Source of the DNA: Sutcliffiella cohnii
GTDB lineage: Bacteria > Bacillota > Bacilli > Bacillales > Bacillaceae_I
Reading direction: 5' to 3'
Assembly (NCBI RefSeq): GCF_002250055.1
Contig: NZ_CP018866.1
Span: 264,001-328,000 of the forward strand
DNA length: 64,000 nt
This document shows, one piece after another, positions 35,847 through 44,744 of the stretch. Under the pieces are notes generated by a model. The model searched no databases, was not told the origin of the DNA, and worked only from the letters and a program-made list of their open reading frames with translations. Position 1 is the first letter of the stretch. Each line of letters opens with the position of its first letter. The translations under genes were made by a program, and so were the position numbers.

Positions 35847-35903
35847 GACGGGGTTGTTCTAAGAGTCAGTAAAGACTGACTTTTAGAATAACCCCGTCCT
35901 TTA
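35847..35903. terminator. Long bidirectional terminator between the SET gene and zosA
   Basis: AGGACGGGGTTGTTCT and AGAATAACCCCGTCCT outer arms with an inner GTCAGT/ACTGAC stem and TTTA tails. Confidence 0.88.
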
Positions 35904-35936
35904 ATTTATTTTTCGAGCTTTTTTGTTTTGCTTACG

Positions 35937-37859
35937 TTATTTTAACAGTCTTAAACCGTTTAAAATAACGAGTATCGTGCTTCCTTCGTGACCGATCACA
36001 CCGAAAGGTAAGTCAATAATTTGTAAAAAGTTAGAAGCAATAAGTAACATAATAACGGTAATGGAGAAAATAACATTTTGTTTAATAATCCGGTTCATTC
36101 GTTTCGATAATTCAATGGCTTCCGCGATTTTATTTAGATCGTTCTTCATTAATACAACGTCCGCTGTTTCTAATGCAACATCGGTACCTTCACCCATTGC
36201 AATTCCGACGTTTGCAGTTGCAAGTGCAGGTGCGTCATTAATACCGTCACCAACCATCCCAACTGCTGCAAATTTTTGTTTTAAATCTTTAATAGAACTC
36301 ACTTTTTCTTCTGGCAAACATTCCGCAATATAGTTAGTAATGGCTGCTTCTTTTGCAATCGCACTAGCTGTTGTTTTGCTATCACCTGTTAACATAATAG
36401 CTTGAACATTTAAAGAAGTAAGCTGTTTAATGGCTGCAGCTGTTTCTTGGCGGACAATATCTTTTAAAGCAAGCACACCACAAATTCCTTGATCATCTTT
36501 TGCGAATACGACTGTTTTTCCTTCTTGGGCAAATGCTGACGTATCTGCAAATTTTAGCGCTTCATCTCTACCAACAAAATCAGCTTTTCCGATTAATATC
36601 GTTTTATTGTTTATAGTTCCGACAATTCCCCAACCAGCCTTATCTTCTAGTTGGTCTGGACGTTGTAACGGTTTCGTGCTGTTTTTTTTCGCATACGCCG
36701 TAATCGCTTGTGCTAACGGATGGTTTGAATGGCTTTCAATCGAGCCAACCGTGTATAGGAAATCTTCTTTTGTCCAATCGTCCCGAACAATAACATCGGT
36801 AACTTCAGGCTTCCCTTTCGTTAACGTTCCAGTTTTATCAAAAGCAATCGCTTGTAGGTTACTTAAGTTCTCTAAGTGAACGCCACCTTTGAACAAAATA
36901 CCTTTTCTAGCACCGTTAGAGATAGCTGAAAGAGTTGCTGGCATAACAGATGCAACTAAGGCACACGGTGAGGCAACAACGAGTAATATCATCGCGCGAT
37001 AAAACGTTTCGTTCCAGCTCCAACCTAGAAGTAGAACAGGTAAAAACATCATAAGTCCGACAACGATTAGAACGATTTTTACGTAAGGACCTTCAAAACG
37101 TTCAATAAACTGTTGAGAAGGGGATTTTTCACTTTGAGCGTTTTGGACAAGGTTTATGATTTTTTGGAAAAGCGTTTCATTTGCTCGTTTTTTTACTTCC
37201 ACTGTAATCGAACCATTTAAATTCATCGTTCCTGCATAAACAATATCTTGTTCTTTTTTACTTTGTGGCATCGACTCTCCCGTAATAGCAGCTTCATCAA
37301 TGTTTGAAGTTCCTTGAAGGATCGCGCCATCAGCTGGAATTCTCTCACCAGGCTTTACTAAAATCGTATCGCCAATTTGTAATTCAGAGATGTGAACTTT
37401 TTCTTCACGGCCACCAACAATACGCAATGCTTCTTCAGGTTGAATGTCCATTAGCGCAGATATTTCACGATTGCTTCGGTTCATCGTGTACGTTTCTAGT
37501 GCACCACTTAATGCAAAAATGAAAATGAGGATAGCTCCTTCCATCCAATACCCGATAATAGCAGCACCAATCGCCGCAAAGATCATCAACATTTCAACAT
37601 TCAATTCTTTTTCTGCAATGGTATCTTCAATGCCTTCCTTCGCTTTGAAGAAGCCACCAATAACATAAGCTAAAATAAATATAGGTACGGAAACGGCTGT
37701 AAGCTCAACGTTCATTAATAACCAACCAACTAAAATAAGTACACCTGAAATAATGGCAAATAGTAATTCAATATGTTGTTTCCCTTTTTCTATTAAGCTA
37801 ACTTTTTCTTCATTGTTCATCGCAATAGGTGTAGTCATTTGCTTCGTTTCAGCATTCAT
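35937..37859 (-). CDS. zosA: P1B-type zinc/heavy metal ATPase, ZosA-like
   Basis: A 640-residue P-type ATPase with TGES (about 193), the membrane metal motif SPC (297-299), the phosphorylated Asp341 in DKTGTLTKG, MVGDGINDAPAL and the C-terminal HEGSTILVILNGLRLL. It has no N-terminal HMA domain, as in B. subtilis ZosA (about 637 residues), a peroxide-induced zinc uptake ATPase. A perfect PerR box lies in front of the gene, which supports the ZosA assignment over CadA. Confidence 0.9.
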   Translation of the reverse strand: MNAETKQMTTPIAMNNEEKVSLIEKGKQHIELLFAIISGVLILVGWLLMNVELTAVSVPIFILAYVIGGFFKAKEGIEDTIAEKELNVEMLMIFAAIGAAIIGYWMEGAILIFIFALSGALETYTMNRSNREISALMDIQPEEALRIVGGREEKVHISELQIGDTILVKPGERIPADGAILQGTSNIDEAAITGESMPQSKKEQDIVYAGTMNLNGSITVEVKKRANETLFQKIINLVQNAQSEKSPSQQFIERFEGPYVKIVLIVVGLMMFLPVLLLGWSWNETFYRAMILLVVASPCALVASVMPATLSAISNGARKGILFKGGVHLENLSNLQAIAFDKTGTLTKGKPEVTDVIVRDDWTKEDFLYTVGSIESHSNHPLAQAITAYAKKNSTKPLQRPDQLEDKAGWGIVGTINNKTILIGKADFVGRDEALKFADTSAFAQEGKTVVFAKDDQGICGVLALKDIVRQETAAAIKQLTSLNVQAIMLTGDSKTTASAIAKEAAITNYIAECLPEEKVSSIKDLKQKFAAVGMVGDGINDAPALATANVGIAMGEGTDVALETADVVLMKNDLNKIAEAIELSKRMNRIIKQNVIFSITVIMLLIASNFLQIIDLPFGVIGHEGSTILVILNGLRLLK

Positions 37860-37918
37860 CCTTTTCCACGCTCCTTAGTATAAGATTAATAGATTGTATT
37901 TTACAGTGATGTTCTTAT

Positions 37919-37950
37919 TTATAATAATTATAATATAGTAATTATTATAA
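37919..37950. promoter_or_regulatory. PerR box upstream of zosA
   Basis: TTATAATAATTATAA (37919-37933) fits the PerR consensus TTATAATNATTATAA at every position. The same half-site returns inverted as TAATTATTATAA (37939-37950), so the whole is a 12-bp perfect dyad with an 8-bp centre. Peroxide-dependent derepression is expected. Confidence 0.85.
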
Positions 37951-38171
37951 ATTAAGTCAAGGGAAAAAGCTAGTTATTTTTTATTTTATAAAAACCCAAC
38001 GACCTACCTCCGCTTTTCTTCTTGCTAATGATTATCAACGTCACTTCCCCTATAAAACGACGAAAGCTGCCATCGGGTTACGATAGCAGCATTATAGCTT
38101 TTCTTTTTTAGATTATTTAATTTTTTAGTTACCTTTATTATAAACAACAACAGCTCGTTATGTCACTACTT

Positions 38172-39335
38172 TTAAGCCGTTTTCCCAACTAAAGATTTTT
38201 TTCCTTTTGTGATGAGAAGTATAGTGATGACTAAAAATAACGTACTAATAATGGTAAAGAAACTAATTCCTTCAAACAGTTGAATGAACAATCCACCGAG
38301 AATAGGACCTAGTAAGCTTCCAAAACTGAAAAAGATCCCACACATTAAATTTCCGGTTGGTAATAAGTTTTTAGGCATAAGATCGGTCATGTATGCTATC
38401 CCTAATGAAAAAGTCGAGCCAACAAACATACCGGCTAGAAAGATAGTAATGGCAAGACCGAAAAAGTAGCCTTCTAAAAATCCCGCTGTTGTAAAGGTGA
38501 TAAATCCTAAAAGGAATACAGCGACAAGAATGTTTTTCCGTCCCCATTTATCACTTAACATCCCGAGTGGCAGCTGAAAAACAATTCCTCCAATTGCAAA
38601 GGCAGCTAATATAATGGAAACATTGCTTACTTCGAACCCTATTCGGAGCGCATAAACTGGAAAACTACCATTCAATGAAGCTTCTAAAAACCCATACGTG
38701 AGCGGGGGAAGAAACGCGATCCATCCATATTTCCATGCTAGTTTAAACCTTTTCAACGTATGGAAAAACGAGTTCATCTGAATATCTTGTTCTGGATAAT
38801 CGTTGTGCAGGAAGAATACAAACGCCCAACCGATTAAACAAAGAACAGACGAGACGATAAACGGTAATGCCTCATTAATTTGTACTAAAGGAGTCATTAA
38901 CGGCCCAGCAGCAAATCCTATTCCGAAGAAAAGCCCATAAAGAGAGATGTTTCTACCACGGCGATGTTCGGGTGAAAAAGCAGTAATCCAAGTTTGCGTT
39001 GCGAAATGGAGGGCGTGATCACCGATTCCAATTAATAGTCGTAACACGAACCAAAACCAAAACGTTTTCCAGAGTGGAAACATCGCAAGAGAAAGAAATA
39101 CGAGCAAGCCACCAATAATAATGACTGGTTTATAACCGTACTTCCGTAAAGGTTGTTCCATAAAAGGAGAAGCGAGAAGTACTCCAATATATAAAGCAGT
39201 TGCATTTACTCCGTTTAAAAAGGAAGATACGCCTGCATTTTCAAAAATAATCGCAATAAGTGGCAGTAGCATCCCTTGACTAAAACCGGATATTGCAACA
39301 ATACTAACTAAAATCCAAAACCGAAACCGATTCAT
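38172..39335 (-). CDS. MFS transporter, YfkF-like
   Basis: A 387-residue protein with twelve predicted membrane helices, the RHRRGRN-type loop (FSPEHRRGRNISLYGLFFGIGFAAGP in part) of drug/proton antiporters and SDKWGRKNI between helices 8 and 9. In B. subtilis yfkF lies near yfkH-yfkK, so the location agrees. Substrate unknown. GGAGGG precedes the ATG; a TTGTCGACAA palindrome at about 39365 is a possible operator. Confidence 0.85.
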   Translation of the reverse strand: MNRFRFWILVSIVAISGFSQGMLLPLIAIIFENAGVSSFLNGVNATALYIGVLLASPFMEQPLRKYGYKPVIIIGGLLVFLSLAMFPLWKTFWFWFVLRLLIGIGDHALHFATQTWITAFSPEHRRGRNISLYGLFFGIGFAAGPLMTPLVQINEALPFIVSSVLCLIGWAFVFFLHNDYPEQDIQMNSFFHTLKRFKLAWKYGWIAFLPPLTYGFLEASLNGSFPVYALRIGFEVSNVSIILAAFAIGGIVFQLPLGMLSDKWGRKNILVAVFLLGFITFTTAGFLEGYFFGLAITIFLAGMFVGSTFSLGIAYMTDLMPKNLLPTGNLMCGIFFSFGSLLGPILGGLFIQLFEGISFFTIISTLFLVITILLITKGKKSLVGKTA

Positions 39336-39547
39336 AAAACCCTCCTACATATACGAAATTGCCTGTTGTCGACAATTGTAGAATTATGCTGTTAATTAAG
39401 ATATAATATTATCTTTACACCATAATAGATGTTAACTGTAAAATGTAGACAAAACAAGAGTTTTTCATCAATTAGTTCAAGCTAGAAAGAAGTAACTAAA
39501 AAGTAATTGTAATATAATTGAATGAAGAGAGAATAGGAGGGATAATG

Positions 39548-39931
39548 ATGGAATTTAAAATGAAAGACGGAGGATTCTTGGCTGATTTACCTTATGGGGA
39601 ACTTCACGTATCAGGTGATGAGCAGTTCGGCTTTCGACCATACCAGTTAATGGTTTCATCCATTGCAGTATGTAGCGGAGGGGTCTTGCGAAAAATACTT
39701 CAAAAAAAGCGTCTAACCGTAAAAGATATGCATATACATACAAAGGTGGAACGAAACGAGCAGGAGGCAAATCGACTTGAAAAAATCCACTTGCACTATA
39801 TTATTAAAGGTGAGAATTTGCCTGAAAAACATGTAGAGCAAGCAATGGAACTTGCTCGAAAAAACTGTCCAATGGTCCAATCTGTTATCAATAGCATCGA
39901 AGTAACGGAATCATTTGAAATAGTAGAATAA
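39548..39931 (+). CDS. OsmC family protein
   Basis: A 127-residue OsmC/YhfA-like protein with the two reactive cysteines in SSIAVCSGGVLRK (about 42) and KNCPMVQSV (about 110). Such proteins act on organic peroxides or thiols. The ATG at 39548 follows AGGAGGG with 6-bp spacing (39545 is too close). It is monocistronic and convergent with the candidate small RNA at 39942-40132. Confidence 0.88.
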   Translation: MEFKMKDGGFLADLPYGELHVSGDEQFGFRPYQLMVSSIAVCSGGVLRKILQKKRLTVKDMHIHTKVERNEQEANRLEKIHLHYIIKGENLPEKHVEQAMELARKNCPMVQSVINSIEVTESFEIVE

Positions 39932-39941
39932 ATTAAGTTTC

Positions 39942-40132
39942 AAAAAAAAGAAAAGACTCCGCGGGGGGAAGCCGCTAGAGTCTTCAAGAACATAGGACAA
40001 TGTGAAAAATTAAATTTCTTAAGTATTACACTGAAGGATAGTAGGAACTTAACTTTTAAAAGGTTAACTGATGTTCGGAGTAATGCTACCTCCTTTCAAG
40101 GTTGTAGTTACTCTATATCCCTCCCTCACTTT
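39942..40132 (-). ncRNA. Candidate small RNA of about 190 nt
   Basis: On the minus strand TTTACA (complement of 40162-40167), 17 bp and TATAGT (40139-40144) form a good sigma-A promoter. Transcription would end at a strong terminator, GAAGACTCTAGCGG and CCGCGGAGTCTTTTC followed by T8 (39945-39986). In between are two purine-rich stretches (GAGGGAGGG and AAAGGAGG) and a CTTTTAAAAG palindrome, but no frame of useful length. The element is transcribed toward osmC. Confidence 0.5.
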
Positions 40133-40138
40133 AAGTAT

Positions 40139-40167
40139 ACTATACTATATAGTTGGACAGTTGTAAA
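40139..40167 (-). promoter_or_regulatory. Promoter of the candidate small RNA
   Basis: TTTACA-N17-TATAGT on the minus strand; the region between 39932 and 40254 has no protein gene. Confidence 0.6.
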
Positions 40168-40254
40168 TATTCTGATAAATTTAAAGTTTTTTTCATAAAT
40201 GAGATATTTTTTGTTTACAATAGTAGGACAAGGTATAACAAGAAGGAGATACAC

Positions 40255-40860
40255 ATGTTAAAAAGAGCTGTTTTTTACTTAATAGGATTACTCATTTTAT
40301 CGTTTGGCGTTAGTTTAACGATTGTGTCAGATTTAGGTGCAGGAGCGTGGGACGCGTTAAACGTTGGTCTCTCAATTAGAATCGGCCTAACGGTTGGTAG
40401 TTGGGTATTTATCGTAGGTATTATTTTAATTGTAGTTAATGCTTTCTTAAGAAAACATAAACCTGATTATTTAGCAGTCATTACGATCTTTTTAGTCGGA
40501 TCGTTTATTGATTTTTGGCTATATATGTTGTCCAACTTAGAACCAACGGGCTTCCTATTCAAATTGCTCGTTTTACTTGCCGGTATGACGTTACTGAGCC
40601 TTGGAATTGCAACGTATTTACAGGCGAAATTCCCAGTTATCCCAATCGATAACTTAATGTTGGCACTACAAGACCGACTTGGATTTAAGCTAATGACAGC
40701 AAAAATGACAGGCGAATTAATTGCACTAGTACTTGCTTTAATCTTCGGCGGCCCAATTGGATTAGGGACTATTATCGTTACGTTTGGAGTAGGACCAATC
40801 ATTCAATTGTTCTTTCCGACAATGGAAAAACTATATGGGAAATGGATGCACGAGGGGTGA
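40255..40860 (+). CDS. YczE/YyaS/YitT family membrane protein
   Basis: About 201 residues with five or so membrane helices; GVSLTIVSDLGAGAWDALNVGLS (in part) near residue 20 and FGVGPIIQLFFP near the end are typical of YczE-like proteins. Function uncertain; B. subtilis YczE influences surfactin-type product formation. The ATG at 40255 follows AGAAGGAGATA; the frame from 40153 has no ribosome site. Confidence 0.85.
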   Translation: MLKRAVFYLIGLLILSFGVSLTIVSDLGAGAWDALNVGLSIRIGLTVGSWVFIVGIILIVVNAFLRKHKPDYLAVITIFLVGSFIDFWLYMLSNLEPTGFLFKLLVLLAGMTLLSLGIATYLQAKFPVIPIDNLMLALQDRLGFKLMTAKMTGELIALVLALIFGGPIGLGTIIVTFGVGPIIQLFFPTMEKLYGKWMHEG

Positions 40861-40986
40861 GGATCTCTCGTGTTTTATTTTTGCATATTAAGCAGTGAAA
40901 CAGAGCGCTTTGGGGATAATCTGTAGTATATTACATGAAATCAATATGTTATTATAATAGAAAGAATTATAATGGTGGTGATTTTT

Positions 40987-41253
40987 ATGGGGAAAATACA
41001 TTCTTCCGAAGAACTGATGAATCATATTGCTAATATGAATAGTGAAAATTCTGTATTTCAGTTTTCTATTCCAGGTAAAGGGAAATTTACTCTTGTCCTA
41101 CAAGAAGAAGATAAAAAAACCATAAAGGTTGAATCAGAAGAAAATCCTGAACTCGAGCTTATGTTAAAGGAGAGTATGGAACAGTACGAAAATGGGCGTG
41201 GTATGACTACGACAGAGTTATTAAAATCACTTACTAAAAAGGATTTTATGTAA
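40987..41253 (+). CDS. Putative antitoxin of a RelE/ParE-like pair
   Basis: About 88 residues, MGKIHSSEELMNHIANM at the start, acidic and partly helical, ending SLTKKDFM. The GGTGGTG site is 6 bp from the ATG at 40987. Its last codon overlaps the ATG of a RelE/ParE-like frame by 1 bp (TAATG), the layout of toxin-antitoxin operons. No DNA-binding domain is evident. It is called antitoxin only from context. Confidence 0.6.
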   Translation: MGKIHSSEELMNHIANMNSENSVFQFSIPGKGKFTLVLQEEDKKTIKVESEENPELELMLKESMEQYENGRGMTTTELLKSLTKKDFM

Positions 41254-41533
41254 TGATTGGTCGAAATATTATTTGGTCCCCTGCTGTTAAGGAAAAACTA
41301 ACTTCGTTTAGAAGTGAAAGGTTTACACCAGAAGAAACGCTTGATTTTATTTCTCAGTTTATCTTAGAAACCGAAGAACTACTGCAAAATAATGTAATAG
41401 GTAAATTGTATACAGAAGAATATGGTAAATATAAGGTATCTCAAGAGTTGTAGTAAAGAAATTTAGAGTCTATTACAAATTGGTAGAAAAGGATGTTATT
41501 GTTTTAGCCGTCCTTTTCCCAGGTGAAAACTAA
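41253..41533 (+). pseudogene. RelE/ParE-like toxin, frameshifted
   Basis: The frame from 41253 reads 66 residues (MIGRNIIWSPAVKEKLTSF...) to a TAG at 41451. The -1 frame starting at 41450 then continues VVKKFRVYYKLVEKDVIVLA and ends VLFPGEN at 41531-41533. Together they give a toxin-like protein of about 93 residues whose C-terminal YKLVEKDVIVLAVL strand is typical of the ParE/RelE fold. One missing base near 41450 would explain it: a real inactivating mutation, or a sequencing error. Confidence 0.65.
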
Positions 41534-41596
41534 TTAAATATTCCATATATGCGGCCATATTTTTATATGGTCTTTTTTGTGTTTGAGTAGGAGTAG

Positions 41597-42130
41597 TTGT
41601 TCAGAACGGAGGGCATGTTGAACAGAACCCTCAAGTTGTTGTACAGAAATGCTGTTGAGTTGAACAGAAAGAGAAATCGGCTGGGAGCTGTAACTCCGAA
41701 CATGAAGTAGTTGTCCAGAATGGAGCGCATGTTGAACAGAATTCCCAAGTTGTTGAACAGAAATCATGTTGAGTTGAACAGAAAGTGAAATGGGCTGGGA
41801 GATGTAACTTCAAATTAGAAGCAGTTGTCCAGAACGGAGCGGATGTTGACCAGAACCGCCAAGTTGTTGGACAGAAATACTGTTGAGTTGAACAGAAAGT
41901 GAAATCGGTTGGGTACTGTATCTCCAAATTTGGAGCAGTTGTCTAGAACGGATCGGATGTTGAACAGAAGCCTCAAGTTGTTGAACAGAAATCCAGTTGA
42001 GTTGAACAGAAAGTGAAATGGGCTGGGAGATGTAACTTCAAATTTGAAGCAGTTGTCCAGAACGGAGCGGATGTTGAAAAACCCAGGTTGTTGAACAGAA
42101 CCCCAGTTGAGTTAAACAGAAAGTGAAATT
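41597..42130. repeat. 114-bp tandem array, TTGNNCAGAA keyword family, second locus
   Basis: Units start TTGTTC/TTGTCC/TTGTCT at 41597, 41711, 41825, 41939 and 42053, exactly 114 bp apart. Inside, TTGAACAGAA-type keywords are 21 bp apart with a 51-bp linker, the same architecture as at 5.0-6.1 kb but with different filler sequence. The last unit is decayed. No gene is supported between 41534 and 42291. Confidence 0.92.
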
Positions 42131-42291
42131 TATCTAGAAAAAGAAAGTCTAACCCCAAGAGTAGTTTTGCAAAATACACTAGACTACTTTCCTCCAACTA
42201 ATTTTTTATGCCGAACGTGGATAATATTCCTTCTATTCGAAAAAAATAAAAGCAAACAAAATAAAAAGGCTAGTGAAAGGAGTTTAGCAAC

Positions 42292-43101
42292 GTGAGACTC
42301 TTCAAAGTAATGCTCGTTTTTATGTTAATGTTTATTATCGCTCCTTCAGCTCATTCGGCAGAGAAAGGGCAAGAAGATAAGCAGCAAGGAAAAGTTCAAA
42401 TACCAAGCTCCGTGCTCGATATTTCAAAAGAAAATACGTACCCAAACCCAACGGAGGATATTCCGTATTTACAGCCTAGTGAATTAACACAAGAACTAAT
42501 TGATTCTTCTAACGTGAAAATTGAAAATCCACAGCTCATTAAAATGTTAAACGAATCAAATATTTCTCCTTCGCCTGTAGCGTTAGGGTACCGAGCAACC
42601 ATTTATTTAGGACAATGGCCGCTCTATTACGATTCGGCAGAAACGAACGTAAACTGGGAATACCAAAAAATCAACACGAACTACATTGATAATCGCGGTG
42701 GAAAAGCACCGGTTCAAATGAAATATCGTCAAGAAGCACAAAAGCATATTAAAGGCGGTTTAACCTCTAAAGTCGCAAGCGATGGCGAAGTGAAACAAAT
42801 GATGATGTTAAAAGCGATGGAAAAAACGAAGTTACCATTATCCTTCAGCACAATTATTGGAGCAGGCACGAAAAAAGACCAGGTGTATAACGTTCCCGTT
42901 AATAAACTTGGCTATTTATATGCGTATTCTCCAGCTGTAAATGAAAAAGGAAAAGTAACATATGGGGAAGTCTATTTAGAGCTAAAAGGTAGTAAAAAAG
43001 CAATTGTTGTGAAAAATGTAACTTCTCAAGGAATTGGTGCATGGATTCCTATCCAAGATCACGCATCATTCATTTTTGCTGCAAGCGACCGACCAAGATA
43101 A
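42292..43101 (+). CDS. yfkD: YfkD-like exported protein
   Basis: A 269-residue protein with a signal peptide (MRLFKVMLVFMLMFIIAPSAHS) and a single mature domain (SVLDISKENTYPNPTEDIPY, YRATIYLGQWPLYYDSAETNVNWEYQ in part). This matches the YfkD family of Bacillaceae, next to yfkAB as in B. subtilis. Function unknown; a sporulation-stage role has been suggested for the family by its regulation. GTGAAAGGAGTTTAGCAAC precedes the start. Confidence 0.82.
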   Translation: MRLFKVMLVFMLMFIIAPSAHSAEKGQEDKQQGKVQIPSSVLDISKENTYPNPTEDIPYLQPSELTQELIDSSNVKIENPQLIKMLNESNISPSPVALGYRATIYLGQWPLYYDSAETNVNWEYQKINTNYIDNRGGKAPVQMKYRQEAQKHIKGGLTSKVASDGEVKQMMMLKAMEKTKLPLSFSTIIGAGTKKDQVYNVPVNKLGYLYAYSPAVNEKGKVTYGEVYLELKGSKKAIVVKNVTSQGIGAWIPIQDHASFIFAASDRPR

Positions 43102-43102
43102 G

Positions 43103-43146
43103 AAAAAGAGTCTTCCAACCCGGAAAAAAGGTTGAAAGACTCTATT
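43103..43146. terminator. Bidirectional terminator between yfkD and yfkAB
   Basis: AAAGAGTCTTCCAACC and GGTTGAAAGACTCT arms with T tails on both sides. Confidence 0.87.
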
Positions 43147-43147
43147 T

Positions 43148-44275
43148 TTATTTTGATAAAACTGCACTCTTTGTAGAAAAATCTTCGTTTGGATAATATG
43201 CATTTTTTACTAAAATATTCGGACCTAAACATTGAACAGCTGGACAATGGCAGCTTAGTTGTTTGGCAATTTTACTTTCATTCCATTTGTTATAAGCTTC
43301 AGGAAGAGAAGTAGTTTGGATATTACCAAGCGCTGGTGTATCACCAAAGTCAGTGACGATAATGTCCCCGTTAAAAATGTTCACGTTAAGTCTTGAGCGA
43401 CCGTCCGGGTCATTACGAACCGTCACGTTTTTCGCTGCGTACAGTTTTTTCAATAGAGCTAAATCTTCCTCGTTAGAGCTACAAGCATAAAACGGCAACG
43501 TACCAAATAACATCCACACATTTTCGTCGCGAATGTCTAATAAACGATGGATAGCGTCGCGCATTTCTTCTAATGAAAGAACTTCTAAGTTGCTAGCAAA
43601 GTCACTTGGGTACATAGGGTGAACCTCATGACGTTGACAATTCATTTCTTCCACGATTTGCTTATGAATGTTTTCGATATGAGGAAGTGTTCGCTTATTC
43701 AACATCGTTTCGGCGGAAACAATAACTCCAGCTTTTGTTAATGCTTTCGAGTTATCAATCATTCTTTGGAAGTATTTCGCCCGCTGTTCATAGGAAGGTT
43801 TTCTCTCCATCATCGCGAAACCACCTTCGACGAAATCATCGATAGTTCCCCAGTTATGAGAAATATGCAAAACGTCAAGGTAAGGAACGATTAGTTCGTA
43901 ACGAGCAAGATCTAACGTTAAATTTGAGTTTATTTGAGTGCGAACCCCTCTTTCATGGGCATACTTTAACAGAGGCACGACGTAATCAGTAACGGATTTT
44001 TTAGAGAGCATCGGTTCTCCACCCGTTATACTAATAGAACGCAGGTGAGGAATTTCCTCTAATCGGCGTATTAACAACTCTAACGGAAGTGCATCAGGGT
44101 CTTTCGGCTGTAACGTATAACCAACTGCACAATGCTCACAACGCATGTTACAAATAGTAGTAGTCGTAAATTCAACGTTCGTTAGTGTCATTTTGCCATA
44201 TTGTTCTACATCTAAATAAGCTTCCCAAGGATCAAAGCTTGGAGTAATAGCTTGTAAAGGTGCTTTCGTTTTCAT
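43148..44275 (-). CDS. yfkAB: Radical SAM protein YfkAB
   Basis: A 375-residue radical SAM enzyme: the CxxxCxxC cluster motif is Cys42, Cys46 and Cys49 (TICNMRCEHCAVGY), ISITGGEPMLS follows (about 80), and a C-terminal CHCPAVQC motif (about 344) could bind a further cluster. It matches YfkAB of B. subtilis, where one reading frame was once annotated as two. The reaction is unknown. AGAAGGAGTTTTATATAA precedes the ATG. Confidence 0.92.
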   Translation of the reverse strand: MKTKAPLQAITPSFDPWEAYLDVEQYGKMTLTNVEFTTTTICNMRCEHCAVGYTLQPKDPDALPLELLIRRLEEIPHLRSISITGGEPMLSKKSVTDYVVPLLKYAHERGVRTQINSNLTLDLARYELIVPYLDVLHISHNWGTIDDFVEGGFAMMERKPSYEQRAKYFQRMIDNSKALTKAGVIVSAETMLNKRTLPHIENIHKQIVEEMNCQRHEVHPMYPSDFASNLEVLSLEEMRDAIHRLLDIRDENVWMLFGTLPFYACSSNEEDLALLKKLYAAKNVTVRNDPDGRSRLNVNIFNGDIIVTDFGDTPALGNIQTTSLPEAYNKWNESKIAKQLSCHCPAVQCLGPNILVKNAYYPNEDFSTKSAVLSK

Positions 44276-44417
44276 TTATATAAAACTCCTTCTAAAACAA
44301 AATTACTCTTCATTGTATCACGAAAGCGAGCAAATTAGACCGTGAATTTTGCGAGTACTTGCAACGAACACGCGGTTTCAGTACTATAAACTAAGAAAGA
44401 AAGGAGCGGTCAAAACA

Positions 44418-44600
44418 ATGGGTAAGGCAACACATAACAAAGACGATCAAGTATCATACTTAAAAAATCGACTAAATATGTTCCTAGAGGTAATCGACTC
44501 AATGGATCCTGAATCAACTGAGGTAGAGGACATCGATCGATTAATTGAAATGTTAGATGATTTAGAAGTGAAGTATAACCAATTTAAAAAAGAGTGGTAA
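44418..44600 (+). CDS. SE1561 family small protein
   Basis: A 60-residue protein, MGKATHNKDDQVSYLKNRL at the start, then FLEVIDSMDPESTEVEDIDR and FKKEW at the end. It matches the SE1561 family of short helical proteins found next to yfkAB in Bacillaceae. The ATG at 44418 follows AAAGGAG; the longer frame from 44349 has no ribosome site. Confidence 0.83.
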   Translation: MGKATHNKDDQVSYLKNRLNMFLEVIDSMDPESTEVEDIDRLIEMLDDLEVKYNQFKKEW

Positions 44601-44607
44601 ACTTAGG

Positions 44608-44650
44608 GACTGTCCAAAAATCAGTAGCGGCTGACTTTTGGACTTTTTTT
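44608..44650 (+). terminator. Terminator of the SE1561 family gene
   Basis: GTCCAAAAATCAG and CTGACTTTTGGAC arms with a run of seven T. Confidence 0.88.
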
Positions 44651-44744
44651 ATTTTTATTGGTGTGGTAAGTATGGTGAGTATTAATGAAGATCAATGGCA
44701 TAAAAAGGAGGCTGGAGACTGTCGGGTTGACCAAAGTGGATTTG

